Shown here: one piece after another, positions 1 through 10,776 of the stretch
Layout: each line of letters opens with the position of its first letter
How positions within the stretch are numbered: position 1 is the stretch's first letter
Program-made: the position numbers and the translations under genes
From: Nocardioidaceae bacterium
GTDB lineage: Bacteria; Actinomycetota; Actinomycetes; Propionibacteriales; Nocardioidaceae
Length of the DNA stretch: 41,776 nt
NCBI GenBank assembly: GCA_029268205.1
Contig: JAJUGK010000005.1
Span: 1 to 41,776 of the forward strand
Direction of reading: 5' to 3'
The notes under the pieces: model-generated
What the model was told of the DNA's origin: nothing
The model's database searches: none
What the model saw: only the letters and a program-made list of their open reading frames with translations

Positions 1-1
1 C

Positions 2-877
2 GGAGCCTACGAGCGCGTCAGCGTGAGCAGCGCCGGCGCCCAGGGCAACGGGGACAGCACCCACGGCTCGATCAGCGACGACGGGCGGTACGTCACGTTC
101 CTCTCGGCCGCGACGAACCTCGTCGGTGGGGACACCAATGCGACTGCCGACGTCTTCCGCCACGACCGGCAGACCGGACGCACGATCCGGGTCAACGTGC
201 ACGACCGGGGTGCGCAGGCCACCGCCGCGTCCTCGGGCCCGGCCATCAGCGGCGACGGCCAGCACGTGGCGTTCAACAGCTACGCCCGGCTGACCACGAC
301 CGCCACCCACGGCTACCAGCAGGTCTACGTGCGCGACCTCGCCGGCCGGTACCCGGCGCTGCTCGCGCGGATCGGTGCGCTGCCCCGCGCGGCGTACCCC
401 ACGCTCCCCCGCCGGATCGCCACCCGCGACATCCGCACCGGGCCGCCGCTGGTGATCACCTGGCAGCCTGTGGGCAAACCGAAGTCGGTGCGCCGGACCG
501 CGAAGGTCGTGGGCAACCGCTTCGTGCTGCGCGCGCCCAAGAAGCGCGGGAAGTACACGGTCACCGTCAGCTACGCCGACCACGTCGTCCGCTCCCGGGT
601 CGTGACGGTGCGGCGTCCCGGCACCAAGAAGCTGCCCCGGGCGGTCCGCGCCGGCCGCGCGCTGCGGGTCCGCACGCTGGGCGTGGCTCCCAAGCGCCGT
701 GTCGTGGTGCGCTTCCAGCCGCGCGACCGTTCTGCCGGCCGAGCGCTGCAGCGCCGGGCCCGCGTCAACGCCAAGGGGGTCGCCGTCGTGCGGGCACCGC
801 AGCGACGCGGCGCCTACCGGGTCGTGGTCCGGGGCCACGGGCGGGTGCTGCGCACGGCGGCACTCACCGTGCGCTGA
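2..877 (+). CDS. Secreted beta-propeller (TolB/WD40-like) protein, C-terminal part
   Basis: The reading frame is open at the left edge, so the true start lies outside the window and only the last 291 residues are seen. The first ~100 residues carry two propeller-blade motifs of the TolB/PD40 type (SISDDGRYVTFLSAATNLV and ISGDGQHVAFNSYA, with VFRHDRQTG between them), typical of secreted actinobacterial repeat proteins. The rest is very rich in Arg and Lys. It holds two similar segments ending APKKRGKYTVTVSY and APQRRGAYRVVVRG, each followed by a TVR ending, which look like two beta-sandwich (Ig-like) units. No wall anchor or membrane helix follows. Surface or extracellular location is inferred; ligand unknown. 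It converges on typA with a 36-nt gap. Confidence 0.75.
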   Translation, partial: GAYERVSVSSAGAQGNGDSTHGSISDDGRYVTFLSAATNLVGGDTNATADVFRHDRQTGRTIRVNVHDRGAQATAASSGPAISGDGQHVAFNSYARLTTTATHGYQQVYVRDLAGRYPALLARIGALPRAAYPTLPRRIATRDIRTGPPLVITWQPVGKPKSVRRTAKVVGNRFVLRAPKKRGKYTVTVSYADHVVRSRVVTVRRPGTKKLPRAVRAGRALRVRTLGVAPKRRVVVRFQPRDRSAGRALQRRARVNAKGVAVVRAPQRRGAYRVVVRGHGRVLRTAALTVR

Positions 878-913
878 CCCGCGGCTCGCGCCGCCCGCGG
901 CGGTCGCGGCGGA

Positions 914-2806
<1,893 letters not shown>

Positions 2807-2851
2807 GCGCGTCTTTCCGATCGGGGCCGGCCCGCGGACACGAGCCGTGCG

Positions 2852-2857
2852 ATTCTA
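2852..2857 (-). promoter_or_regulatory. Probable -10 element of typA
   Basis: The minus strand reads TAGAAT, close to the actinobacterial sigma-A -10 consensus TANNNT. It sits about 46 nt upstream of the typA ATG, implying a leader of about 38 nt. No convincing -35 hexamer is seen, which is common in high-GC actinomycetes. Confidence 0.5.
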
Positions 2858-2924
2858 CGGGCGCAGGGCCCGATGCTCCGAATCCACGACGTGCGGCCGA
2901 CGCGCGGGGACTACCCTCGCGTGC

Positions 2925-3482
2925 GTGTCGTTCCCGATCCTGACCGTCTGTCTGGGCAACGTCTGTCGCTCCCCGCAGGCCGAGCTGCTACTCGCAGCAC
3001 GGCTGCGCGCCCACGGCGTCGAGCCCGAGGTGAGCAGCGCCGGGGCGCGTGCGCTGGTGGGACGCGGGGTCGATCCCTCCTCGGCGTCCGAGCTCGAGGC
3101 ACGCGGGATCGCCCACGACACCTTCGCGGCCCGACAGCTGGCCCCGGCCCTGGTCCAGCCCGCCGCCCTGGTGCTGACCGCGACCCGCGACCTGCGCTCG
3201 CGCGTGCTCGAGGAAGCGCCCGGTGCGCTGCGTCGGACCTTCACCCTGCTCGAGTTCGCCGCCCACTGCGACCGACTGGTGCCGGGCGGGGTCTCGTCGT
3301 ACGCCGACCCCCGCGACCTGGTCGCCGACGCGGCGGCGCAGCGCGGCAGCCTCTCCCTGGAGGATCCGGACGTGCCGGACCCGATCGGCCGCAGCGCCGA
3401 GACCCACGCGCGGGTCGCGGCGTTGATCGACGACGCCGTCACCCGGATCGCCACCGCGCTGGTCGGCTCCGGCCTGCGCTGA
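2925..3482 (+). CDS. Low-molecular-weight protein tyrosine phosphatase
   Basis: A 185-residue cytoplasmic phosphatase of the LMW-PTP/arsenate-reductase fold. The phosphate-binding loop CLGNVCRS near the N-terminus gives the CX5R motif (C9 nucleophile, R15). A VPDP segment at about residue 150 supplies the expected general-acid aspartate. I chose the GTG at 2925 because the conserved loop begins only eight residues later, as is usual in this family. Longer upstream reading runs through non-conserved sequence. A TACCCT hexamer at 2912-2917 ends seven bases before the GTG, suggesting a leaderless transcript. The substrate (tyrosine-phosphorylated protein or low-molecular-weight ester) cannot be read from sequence; the arsenate-reductase alternative is less likely but open. 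Confidence 0.88.
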   Translation: MSFPILTVCLGNVCRSPQAELLLAARLRAHGVEPEVSSAGARALVGRGVDPSSASELEARGIAHDTFAARQLAPALVQPAALVLTATRDLRSRVLEEAPGALRRTFTLLEFAAHCDRLVPGGVSSYADPRDLVADAAAQRGSLSLEDPDVPDPIGRSAETHARVAALIDDAVTRIATALVGSGLR

Positions 3483-3522
3483 CCGCCGTCCGATCCAGCG
3501 CGGGCCGTGGGGGAAGGTCGGC

Positions 3523-4530
3523 TCAGCCCAGGCGCGGCCGCACGTGCAGCCCGACCTCGGGGTCGACCACGACCTCCTGGATGGCCGGGATCGGGCCCTG
3601 CGGCCCGGCGATCTCCAGCTCCGCATCGACCGGCACGTTGCGCTTGAGCAGCGCGAGGCCGACGGGGCCGAGCTCGTGGTGGCGGGAGGTGGTGCCGAGG
3701 GTGCCGACGACCCGCGACTCCGGACCGGCCGAACTGACCCGGATCTCGGCACCGAGCGGCGGCAACGCCGGGTCGGAGCCGTCGAGGTGCAGCAGCGTCA
3801 GCCGGCGCGGCGGTCGGCCCAGGGTGTGGACGCGGGCGACGGTCTCCTGGCCCCGGTAGCACCCCTTGTCGAGGTGGACGGCGGGACCGACCCAGCCGGC
3901 CTCGTTGGGGATGGTGCGCTCGTCGGTGTCGAGCCCCCAGCGCGCCTCGCCGCGGGCGATCCGCAGCGCCTCGAACGCCCACAGCCCGCACGCCGGGCCG
4001 GCCGCCGCGGCGTACGCCTCGAGCTCGGCGCGGGGCACCAGGTCGTACCCGGAGTACGGCGCGTCGGTGACCTTGGCGGGGCGCCAGGCGACGGCGAGCT
4101 CGGCGGTGGCGTCGGCGACCTCGACGCGGCTCATGAAGATCATCCGCTGGAGCCACTCGACCAGGGCGGGTGCCCGGCCGGGCTCGACGTGCGCGGTGAA
4201 GGCCTCGCCGTCGTCGGTGCCGTAGAGGGCGTGCTCGACGTGTCCCTGCGGGGAGAGCACCAGTGTGGCGGTCGGCTCGCCCGGAGCCAGCTCGAGCAGG
4301 TGCTGGCTGGTCAGCGAATGCAGCCAGGTCAGCCGGTCGGGGCCGCTGATCCGCACCACGCCGCGGTGGGAGAGGTCCACGAACCCCTCCCCGGCCGCGA
4401 GGGTCCGCTGCTCGGTGGTGAAGGAGCCGTAGTGCGCGGCGACCGGAGCGTCGATGCCGTCCCCGGCCACCGCTCCCGGCAGACCCAGGAGCGGGCTGCG
4501 CGGGCTGGAGCTGGTGCCGTCGTACGCCAT
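3523..4530 (-). CDS. ygfZ: YgfZ/GcvT-family folate-binding protein
   Basis: A 335-residue member of the YgfZ/CAF17 family, tetrahydrofolate-binding proteins related to the glycine-cleavage T-protein that support iron-sulfur enzyme maintenance. The family signature KGCYRGQE is at residues 222-229 with the conserved cysteine present. The preceding segment (RWGLDTDERTIPNEAGW) is also typical. The ATG at 4528-4530 is taken because recognizable GcvT-fold sequence (FVDLSHRGVVRISGPDRL) begins at about residue 50, and upstream extension is non-conserved. It converges on the phosphatase gene and diverges from the NAD(P)-binding protein at 4639. Function in this organism is inferred from the family. 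Confidence 0.9.
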   Translation of the reverse strand: MAYDGTSSSPRSPLLGLPGAVAGDGIDAPVAAHYGSFTTEQRTLAAGEGFVDLSHRGVVRISGPDRLTWLHSLTSQHLLELAPGEPTATLVLSPQGHVEHALYGTDDGEAFTAHVEPGRAPALVEWLQRMIFMSRVEVADATAELAVAWRPAKVTDAPYSGYDLVPRAELEAYAAAAGPACGLWAFEALRIARGEARWGLDTDERTIPNEAGWVGPAVHLDKGCYRGQETVARVHTLGRPPRRLTLLHLDGSDPALPPLGAEIRVSSAGPESRVVGTLGTTSRHHELGPVGLALLKRNVPVDAELEIAGPQGPIPAIQEVVVDPEVGLHVRPRLG

Positions 4531-4638
4531 GGCGCCATCGTCCCATGAGCCCCAAGGCCCCCGGGGTCCGTGCCGTGCGGCGCAACGGGTGGCGACGGGC
4601 ACGTTTGGGCCCGGCCGTTGCGGCCCACGCTTCTGGTC

Positions 4639-5544
4639 ATGCGAGTCCTCGTCACCGGAGCCACCGGCTTCGTCGGTCAACGCCTGTGTCGGGCGCTGGA
4701 GGAGGCGGGCCACGAGGTCGTCGCCATGACCCGGCATCCCGACGACTACGCCGGCCCCGGCACGGCGCGGTACGGCGACGTCCACGATCCCAACACGCTG
4801 CCCGACGCCCTCGCGGGCTGCGATGCGGCCTACTACCTGGTCCACTCCCTGGACCGGTCCGACTTCGAGCGCCTCGACCGCGAGGCGGCCGACGGCTTCG
4901 CCCACGCGGCCTCCTCGGCCGGGCTGCAGCAGGTGATCTACCTCGGCGGTCTCGGTGACGACGACGACGAGCTCTCCGCCCACCTGCGCAGCCGCCGCGA
5001 GGTCGAGACCGTGCTGGCCTCCACCGGGGTGCCGGTGACCGTGCTGCGGGCCGGGATCGTGGTCGGGCACGGCGGGATCTCCTGGGAGATGACCCGCCAG
5101 CTCGTGGCCAACCTGCCGGCGATGATCGCCCCGCGCTGGGTCAACACCCGCACGCAGCCGATCGCGCTGGCCGACGTGATCAGCTATCTGGTCGGGGTCC
5201 TGGGTCACCCCGAGGCGCTCGGCCGGGTCTTCGAGATCGGCGGGCCCGAGGTGCTGCGGTACCGCTCGATGATCGACCGGCTCGCCACGCTCGAGGGCCG
5301 GCGCGTCCCGGTCGTCCCGGTCCCGCTGCTGAGCCCGGGCATCTCGGCCTGGTGGCTGGGGCTGGTCACCTCGGTCGACTTCCAGACCGCGCGCTCGCTG
5401 GTGGACTCGATGACCAACGAGGTCGTGGTGCGCGACGACGCGATCCGCGCGATCGTCCCGCTGGAGCCGATGAGCTACGACGAGGCCGCACGACTGGCGC
5501 TCGCCGAGCGGGCCGAGGAGCAGCGACTGGGGAGCGGGACGTGA
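4639..5544 (+). CDS. NAD(P)H-binding protein, atypical SDR (NmrA/epimerase-like)
   Basis: A 301-residue Rossmann protein. The dinucleotide-binding motif GATGFVG lies at residues 7-13, and a YLVHSLD segment occupies the position of the second conserved strand of atypical SDRs. The classical YxxxK catalytic pair is not clear. This fits the actinobacterial group annotated as NAD(P)H-binding or NmrA-like, whose substrates are mostly unknown. The ATG at 4639 puts MRVLVTG at the extreme N-terminus, the usual arrangement. The stop overlaps the GTG start of the next gene (GTGA), so it heads a coupled run with the CPBP protease, sirtuin and probably the TspO-like gene. Confidence 0.82.
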   Translation: MRVLVTGATGFVGQRLCRALEEAGHEVVAMTRHPDDYAGPGTARYGDVHDPNTLPDALAGCDAAYYLVHSLDRSDFERLDREAADGFAHAASSAGLQQVIYLGGLGDDDDELSAHLRSRREVETVLASTGVPVTVLRAGIVVGHGGISWEMTRQLVANLPAMIAPRWVNTRTQPIALADVISYLVGVLGHPEALGRVFEIGGPEVLRYRSMIDRLATLEGRRVPVVPVPLLSPGISAWWLGLVTSVDFQTARSLVDSMTNEVVVRDDAIRAIVPLEPMSYDEAARLALAERAEEQRLGSGT

Positions 5545-6317
5545 CCCGCACCGACGGGCTCCGCGCCGTTGCCCGGCGCCTCACGCGGCACCTCCCGAAG
5601 GGACTGGGCCACCGCGCCGTCCCCGACTACGTCGAGTCCCCGGCGGTCGTACGCCGTCGCCGCCGGGTGGTCGCCGGCACCACGCTGGTGGGGACCACCC
5701 TGCTCGGGGCGTCCCTGCAGAGCCCCCCGGGCTCCCGACGGTTCTACGGCCTCACCGCCGCGACCGCGGCGACCTGGGTGGGCGGAGCCGTGGCCTCCGG
5801 TCCGCTGCACCGCGGGTGGGTCGAGCTCCGGTCCGACCGGTTGGTCCGCCCGGTGCTCACCCCGCTCGCGACCGGCGCCGGTGCCTTCGGGGCTTTCTAT
5901 GCCGCTGCGGTCGTCTGCCGGCGCATCCCGCTGCTGCGCGACGCCATCAGCTCGGTGCTCTCCTTCGCCGACGCCGGGCGTCCCTCCGCGGTGCTCGCCA
6001 CGACGCTGGTCAACGGGTTCGCCGAGGAGGTGTTCTTCCGCGGCGCGCTCTACGAGGCGGTCGCGCCGACCCACCCCGTCGTGCAGTCCACCGCCACCTA
6101 CACCCTGGTCACCGCCGCCACCCGCAACCCGTCGTTGATGCTCGCCGGTGCCGTGATGAGCACGCTGTTCGGCCTCCAGCGCCGTGCGACCGGGGGGATC
6201 CAGGCGCCGATCATCACCCACGTCACCTGGTCGGCGCTGATGCTGCGCTACCTGCCGCCGCTGTTCGGCAAGCGGCTGGGCGGCACCAGCGTGGGCGTGG
6301 CAGGCTCGTCGGTGTGA
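5541..6317 (+). CDS. CPBP-family intramembrane metalloprotease
   Basis: A 258-residue membrane protein with several hydrophobic segments (roughly residues 45-65, 75-95, 110-130, 190-215 and 225-245). The signature of the CAAX-prenyl-protease/bacteriocin-processing (Abi, CPBP) family is present as AEEVFFRGALYEA, with the EE and downstream R. A later THVTWSALM supplies the second conserved histidine motif. The family performs intramembrane proteolysis, but the substrate here is unknown. The start GTG at 5541 overlaps the preceding stop, and its own stop overlaps the sirtuin start. Translational coupling implies joint expression; no shared pathway is evident. Confidence 0.85.
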   Translation: MTRTDGLRAVARRLTRHLPKGLGHRAVPDYVESPAVVRRRRRVVAGTTLVGTTLLGASLQSPPGSRRFYGLTAATAATWVGGAVASGPLHRGWVELRSDRLVRPVLTPLATGAGAFGAFYAAAVVCRRIPLLRDAISSVLSFADAGRPSAVLATTLVNGFAEEVFFRGALYEAVAPTHPVVQSTATYTLVTAATRNPSLMLAGAVMSTLFGLQRRATGGIQAPIITHVTWSALMLRYLPPLFGKRLGGTSVGVAGSSV

Positions 6318-7111
6318 GTGGGTCCGCCGATCTGGAGTCGTTGAGCCGGATGCTCGCCGGCGCCGACCGCGTCGTGGCGTTCACCGGCGCCGGCATCAGC
6401 ACCGAGTCGGGCATCCCCGACTTCCGCAGCCCCGGTGGGATCTGGACGCGCTACGACCCGCGCGACTTCATCTTCGACCGCTACGTCGCCGAGCCGGAGG
6501 TCCGGGCGAACTCGTGGGCGATGCGGCGGGCGTTCTTCGCCGCGAACGCCCGTCCGAACGCCGCCCACCGCGCCCTGGCCCGGCTCGAGGCCGTCGGGCC
6601 GCTGGCGACGATCATCACCCAGAACATCGACGGGCTGCACCAGGAGGCGGGGTCGCAGCATGTCATCGAGATCCACGGCACCGCGCGCGAGGTCGCCTGC
6701 ATCGGGGTGCACCCGGTCGGCGGCGCACCCGACGGGTGCGGGTTCGTCGCACCCCACACCTGGGCCTTCGAGCAGCTCGACGCCGGCGTCGATGACCCGG
6801 GCTGCCCCGACTGCGGCGGACTGGTGAAGTCGGCGACGATCTCGTTCGGCCAGCAGATGCCGCTGGACGCCGTACGCCGGGCACAGGCCGAGGTCGCGGC
6901 GTGCGACCTGCTGCTGGTCGTGGGCAGTTCGCTGCAGGTCTACCCGGCCGCCGCCCTACCCGGCGAGGCACGTCGGTACGGCGCGCAGGTGGTCATCGTC
7001 AACGACGAGCCGACCGACCTCGACGACCTGGCCCATCTCGTGGTCCGCGGCCGCGCCGGGGAGGTGCTGGCGGCCGCCGTCGCGGGCATCGACTCCGACG
7101 CCCCCGGGTAG
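6314..7111 (+). CDS. Sir2-family NAD-dependent protein deacylase
   Basis: A 265-residue sirtuin that removes acyl groups from protein lysines using NAD. Conserved motifs are all present: GAGISTESGIPDFR at 25-38, TQNIDGLH at 102-109, catalytic H121 in EIHGT, and GSSLQVYPA near the C-terminus. The zinc site is odd. Cysteines are C129, C142, C164 and C167, so the first pair is spaced CX12C instead of the usual CX2C, with a HPVGGAPDG insertion between. The second pair CPDC is normal. The GTG start at 6314 overlaps the previous gene's stop. Deacetylase is the default prediction; other acyl preferences cannot be excluded. Confidence 0.93.
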   Translation: MSGSADLESLSRMLAGADRVVAFTGAGISTESGIPDFRSPGGIWTRYDPRDFIFDRYVAEPEVRANSWAMRRAFFAANARPNAAHRALARLEAVGPLATIITQNIDGLHQEAGSQHVIEIHGTAREVACIGVHPVGGAPDGCGFVAPHTWAFEQLDAGVDDPGCPDCGGLVKSATISFGQQMPLDAVRRAQAEVAACDLLLVVGSSLQVYPAAALPGEARRYGAQVVIVNDEPTDLDDLAHLVVRGRAGEVLAAAVAGIDSDAPG

Positions 7112-7120
7112 GAGCGGGCC

Positions 7121-7912
7121 ATGCCCTCACGCCTGCGTCAGGTCCTCGTCCTGCTGTCCGCGATCCTGGCCGTCGTCGTCTCGACGATCGGCTCGGGTGC
7201 GTTCGGCGGTACCCCGATCGCCGAAGCCTCCGGAGGGGCGTTGTCTGACGACGCCACGCTGCTCGCTCCCGCCGGTCCGGCCTTCGCCATCTGGTCCCTC
7301 ATCTACGGCGCCCTGGTCGTGCTCGCGGTCGTGCAGGCGCTGCCGCGCCATCGTGATGACGAGCGGCTCGACCGCACCGCCGGCTGGACGATCCTCGCGC
7401 TGCTGCTCAACCCGGCGTGGATCCTGGTGGTGCAGGCCGGGGCGTTGTGGCTGACGGTCGTGGTCATCGCCGCGCTCGCGGCGGTGCTCATCCGGCTCGC
7501 GCTGCTGCTGTCGGCCGAGCAGCCGCGCGGCGCCCAGAAGTGGTGGCACGACCTCCCGCTCGCGTTGTACGCCGGCTGGGTCATCGCCGCCACCGCCGCG
7601 AACGCGGCGGCGTTCGTCGACGCCGAGATCGTCACCGTGACGGTGCCCTACGCGCTCGTCCTGCTGGTGGTGGTGACCTTCCTGTCCACGCTGGTGGCGA
7701 TGGTGCAGCCCGGCGGCGCGGGTGTCGCCGCCGCCACCGCCTGGGGCGCGGCCTGGATCGCCTACGGACGGCTCGCCGGCGACCCGGAGTCGACCGTCGT
7801 CGGGGTGGCCGCCGTGGTCGCCGCCGGGTGGCTGATCGGTGTCGCCGGGCTGCGACTGGTGCGTGGGCACATCGTGGTCGCGGACGCGAGCCCCGCACCC
7901 GCGAGCCGCTGA
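7121..7912 (+). CDS. TspO/MBR-related membrane protein
   Basis: A 263-residue polytopic membrane protein. The segment APAGPAFAIWSLIYGALVV and the later LPLALYAGWVIAATAANA match the P-x-W-x-Y and aromatic-helix motifs of tryptophan-rich sensory (TspO/MBR) proteins. It is longer than classical ~160-residue TspO and belongs to the extended bacterial group. About seven hydrophobic segments are visible. TspO-type proteins bind porphyrins and other tetrapyrroles, but ligand and role are unknown here. The ATG at 7121 follows TAGGAGCGGGCC, which supplies a ribosome site directly at the sirtuin stop, so it probably belongs to the same transcript. Confidence 0.78.
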   Translation: MPSRLRQVLVLLSAILAVVVSTIGSGAFGGTPIAEASGGALSDDATLLAPAGPAFAIWSLIYGALVVLAVVQALPRHRDDERLDRTAGWTILALLLNPAWILVVQAGALWLTVVVIAALAAVLIRLALLLSAEQPRGAQKWWHDLPLALYAGWVIAATAANAAAFVDAEIVTVTVPYALVLLVVVTFLSTLVAMVQPGGAGVAAATAWGAAWIAYGRLAGDPESTVVGVAAVVAAGWLIGVAGLRLVRGHIVVADASPAPASR

Positions 7913-7925
7913 CGCCCGATGCGGG

Positions 7926-8720
7926 TCAGTCCTCGCGGTGCACCTTGTGCTGGGCGGCCTGCGCGCGCGGCCGGACCACCATCTCGTCGATGTTGACGTG
8001 GTGGGGGAGCGAGGCGACCCACCGCACGCACTCGGCGACGTCCTCGGCGACCAGCGGCTCCCGCACGCCGCGGTAGACCGCGTCGTACTTCTCCCGATCG
8101 CCCGCGAAGCGGACCAGGGAGAACTCCGGGGTCCTCACCATGCCCGGAGCGATCTCGGTGACCCGGATCGGCTCCCCGCACAACTCGAGGCGCAGGGTCT
8201 CGGTGACCACCTGGGTGCCGTGCTTGGCCGCGGTGTACCCGGCGCCGCCCTCGTAGGCGATCCGTCCCGCGGTCGAGCCGACGTTGAGCACCAGCCCGTC
8301 GCCGCTGCGCCGGAGCGCGGGCAGCAGCGCCTGGGTGACCTGGAGCAGCCCGATCACGTTGATCTCGTACATCCACCGCCAATCGTCGGGGTCGGCGCGC
8401 TCGATCGGGTCGTCGCCGACGGCCCCGCCCGCGTTGTTGACCAGCACCCCGACCTCGCCGTCGAGATCGGCCACCGCCTCGGCCAGCGCCGCGACCTGGG
8501 CGCGGTCGGTGACGTCGCAGGCGACCGCGGTGCCGCCGATCTCCGCGGCCAGCGCCTCCAGCCGGTCGGCCCGGCGGGCCGTCGCCACCACGTGCCAGCC
8601 GTCGCCGGCCAGGGCGCGGGCCGTGGCGGCCCCGATCCCGCTCGAAGCGCCGGTCACCACGGCGATCCGGCCGGCTCCGGGGGCGGGGGTCGTGGACGAC
8701 GTGGGGGGCGCGGAGGTCAT
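7926..8720 (-). CDS. SDR-family NAD(P)-dependent oxidoreductase
   Basis: A 264-residue classical short-chain dehydrogenase. The cofactor loop TGASSGIG follows a short low-complexity N-terminus. NNAG, a conserved Ser in LNVGSTAGR, and the catalytic YTAAKHG (YxxxK) follow in normal order. The dinucleotide loop is followed by ARRADR, which favours NADP over NAD. The ATG at 8718-8720 was chosen because the upstream in-frame extension lacks conservation. The gene converges with the TspO-like gene and diverges from mshA. The overall pattern resembles YdfG-like 3-hydroxy-acid dehydrogenases (serine and related substrates), but the substrate is not certain. Confidence 0.88.
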   Translation of the reverse strand: MTSAPPTSSTTPAPGAGRIAVVTGASSGIGAATARALAGDGWHVVATARRADRLEALAAEIGGTAVACDVTDRAQVAALAEAVADLDGEVGVLVNNAGGAVGDDPIERADPDDWRWMYEINVIGLLQVTQALLPALRRSGDGLVLNVGSTAGRIAYEGGAGYTAAKHGTQVVTETLRLELCGEPIRVTEIAPGMVRTPEFSLVRFAGDREKYDAVYRGVREPLVAEDVAECVRWVASLPHHVNIDEMVVRPRAQAAQHKVHRED

Positions 8721-8890
8721 GCGGCTCAGACTACGCAGCAGCCCGACCGGGTAGGAGCCGCACGAGCAGCGCACGGGCGGTGCGGATCCGATTGGTGCCG
8801 GACCGATAACCTTCGGGCGAGGCTCGAGGCGCGTGCCCGCGCCGACACCGGGCGGGCCGGGCAACCGATCAGGCAGGACCAGGAGGCGGG

Positions 8891-10240
8891 ATGACGCGAC
8901 GACGGCCGGGCGCTCCGCTGCCGTCCGCCCCCACCGGCGTACGCCCGATCCTGCACGCGGGCCCGCGCGGGCCGCGACCCGTGCACGGACGCGTGGCGAT
9001 GATCAGCCTGCACACCTCCCCGCTCGACCAGCCGGGCACCGGCGACGCGGGTGGGATGAACGTCTATGTGCTCGAGCTCTCCAAGCGCCTGGCCGCCACC
9101 GGGCTCGCGGTCGAGATCTTCACCCGCTCGACCTCCTCCGCGCTCCCGCCGATCGTCGAGGCGCACCCCGGCGTGCTGGTGCGGCACGTCGACGCGGGGC
9201 CCTACTCCGGGCTGACCAAGAGCGAGCTGCCCGGGCAGCAGTGCGTCTTCGCCCGGGAGGTGCTGCGGCAGGAGGCCCAGCACTCCCAGGGGTGGTACGA
9301 CGCGGTGCACACCCACTACTGGCTCTCCGGCCAGGTCGGCGCCCTGATGCGGGACCGCTGGGGTGTGCCGCTGGTGCACTCGATGCACACGATGGCCAAG
9401 GTCAAGAATCTCGCCCTGGCCGAGGGCGACGAGCCGGAGCCGCGCACCCGCGTCGTCGGCGAGCAGCAGCTCGTCGACGCCGCCGACATGCTGATCGCCA
9501 ACACCGAGCGGGAGGCCGAGCAGCTGCAGACCCTGTATGCCGCCGATCCGGCCCGCGTCGCCGTGGTCCACCCAGGAGTCGACCTCGATGTCTTCCGGCC
9601 GGTCGGCCGACAGGAAGCCCGGGCCGCACTCGGGCTCCCGGCCGACGCGCACGTGCTGCTCTTCGCCGGGCGGATCCAGCCGTTGAAGGGCCCCGACGTC
9701 CTGCTGCGCGCGGTCGCCCACCTGCTCGATCGCCGGCCCGAGCTGCGGCCGACGATGGTCGTCCCGGTCGTCGGCGGTCCCTCCGGGTCGGGGCTCGAGC
9801 GCCCCGAGGGTCTCGTCGAGCTCGCGGCCGAGCTCGGCATCGCCGACGTCGTGCGCTTCGTCCCGCCGGTCGCCCAGCGCGAGCTCGTGCAGTGGTACGC
9901 CGCCGCCACCGCCGTCTGCGTCCCGTCCTACAACGAGTCGTTCGGCCTCGTGGCCGTCGAGGCGCAGGCCTGCGGCACGCCCGTCGTCGCCGCCGCCGTC
10001 GGTGGCCTCCCCACAGCGGTCGCCGACGGGTTGTCCGGTCTGCTGGTCGACGGCCACGCCCCGGAGGCGTGGGCGGTCGCGCTCGAGGACCTGTGCACCC
10101 GTCCGCACCTGCGTGACCGGCTCGCCGTCGGTGCCGTCGCGCACGCCCGCGAGTTCAGCTGGGAGCGGGCAGCGCGGGCGACCCGTGCGGTCTACGCGCA
10201 CGCCTCCCACGCGCTCGGCACGGCGGCACTGAGCTCGTGA
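8891..10240 (+). CDS. mshA: D-inositol-3-phosphate glycosyltransferase (mycothiol biosynthesis)
   Basis: The first committed enzyme of mycothiol synthesis. It transfers GlcNAc from UDP-GlcNAc to 1-L-myo-inositol-1-phosphate in the cytoplasm. The 449-residue GT-B protein has the family hallmark [19 protein letters not shown] near residue 40, the inositol-phosphate-binding region [11 protein letters not shown], and the GT4 EX7E motif ESFGLVAVE (E349, E357). The ATG at 8891 follows a strong AGGAGG at 8881-8886. The stop overlaps the YbjN start (GTGA), an arrangement also found in mycobacteria. Presence of this gene marks the host as a mycothiol-producing actinomycete. Confidence 0.96.
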   Translation: MTRRRPGAPLPSAPTGVRPILHAGPRGPRPVHGRVAMISLHTSPLDQPGTGDAGGMNVYVLELSKRLAATGLAVEIFTRSTSSALPPIVEAHPGVLVRHVDAGPYSGLTKSELPGQQCVFAREVLRQEAQHSQGWYDAVHTHYWLSGQVGALMRDRWGVPLVHSMHTMAKVKNLALAEGDEPEPRTRVVGEQQLVDAADMLIANTEREAEQLQTLYAADPARVAVVHPGVDLDVFRPVGRQEARAALGLPADAHVLLFAGRIQPLKGPDVLLRAVAHLLDRRPELRPTMVVPVVGGPSGSGLERPEGLVELAAELGIADVVRFVPPVAQRELVQWYAAATAVCVPSYNESFGLVAVEAQACGTPVVAAAVGGLPTAVADGLSGLLVDGHAPEAWAVALEDLCTRPHLRDRLAVGAVAHAREFSWERAARATRAVYAHASHALGTAALSS

Positions 10241-10752
10241 CCGAGCAGGAGCGCGCCCTCGCCACCCTGCAGGAGTACCTGCGCGAGCAGGACCTGGAGC
10301 ACGAGCCCGCCGGCGAGTCGGCGTACGCGATCACGCTGCCGGGGGAGCGCAAGCTGCAGGTCCCGGTGCGCCTCGACGTCGGCACCCACGCCCTGGGCGT
10401 CCACGCCTTCGTGTGCCGCCGGCCCGACGAGGAGCACGAGCGGGTCTACCGCTGGCTGCTGGAGCGCAACCTGCGGATGTACGGCGTGGCCTTCGCCCTC
10501 GACCGGCTCGGCGACATCTATCTCGACGCCCGCCTCCCGCTGTCGACGGTCACCCCCGCCGAACTCGACCGGCTTCTCGGCGCGGTGCTGACCTACGCCG
10601 ACGAGTCGTTCAACACCATCTTGGAGTTGGGGTTCGCCAGCTCCATCCGCAAGGAGTGGGAGTGGCGCACCTCGCGGGGGGAGTCGACCCGCAACCTGGA
10701 GGCGTTCCGCGGGTGGCTCGAGCGCGACGAGGATCCGCCGACCCCGCACTGA
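10237..10752 (+). CDS. YbjN-domain protein
   Basis: A 171-residue soluble protein of the YbjN family (a fold shared with type III secretion chaperones, annotated as bacterial sensory transduction regulator). The segment [21 protein letters not shown] and the later [24 protein letters not shown] are typical of the actinobacterial version found directly after mshA. The GTG start overlaps the mshA stop, so it is translationally coupled. Biochemical role is unknown; the conserved pairing suggests a link to mycothiol or redox physiology, but this is inference. Confidence 0.85.
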   Translation: MTEQERALATLQEYLREQDLEHEPAGESAYAITLPGERKLQVPVRLDVGTHALGVHAFVCRRPDEEHERVYRWLLERNLRMYGVAFALDRLGDIYLDARLPLSTVTPAELDRLLGAVLTYADESFNTILELGFASSIRKEWEWRTSRGESTRNLEAFRGWLERDEDPPTPH

Positions 10753-10776
10753 TCCGCCCGCCGGCCGCCCTCCGGG

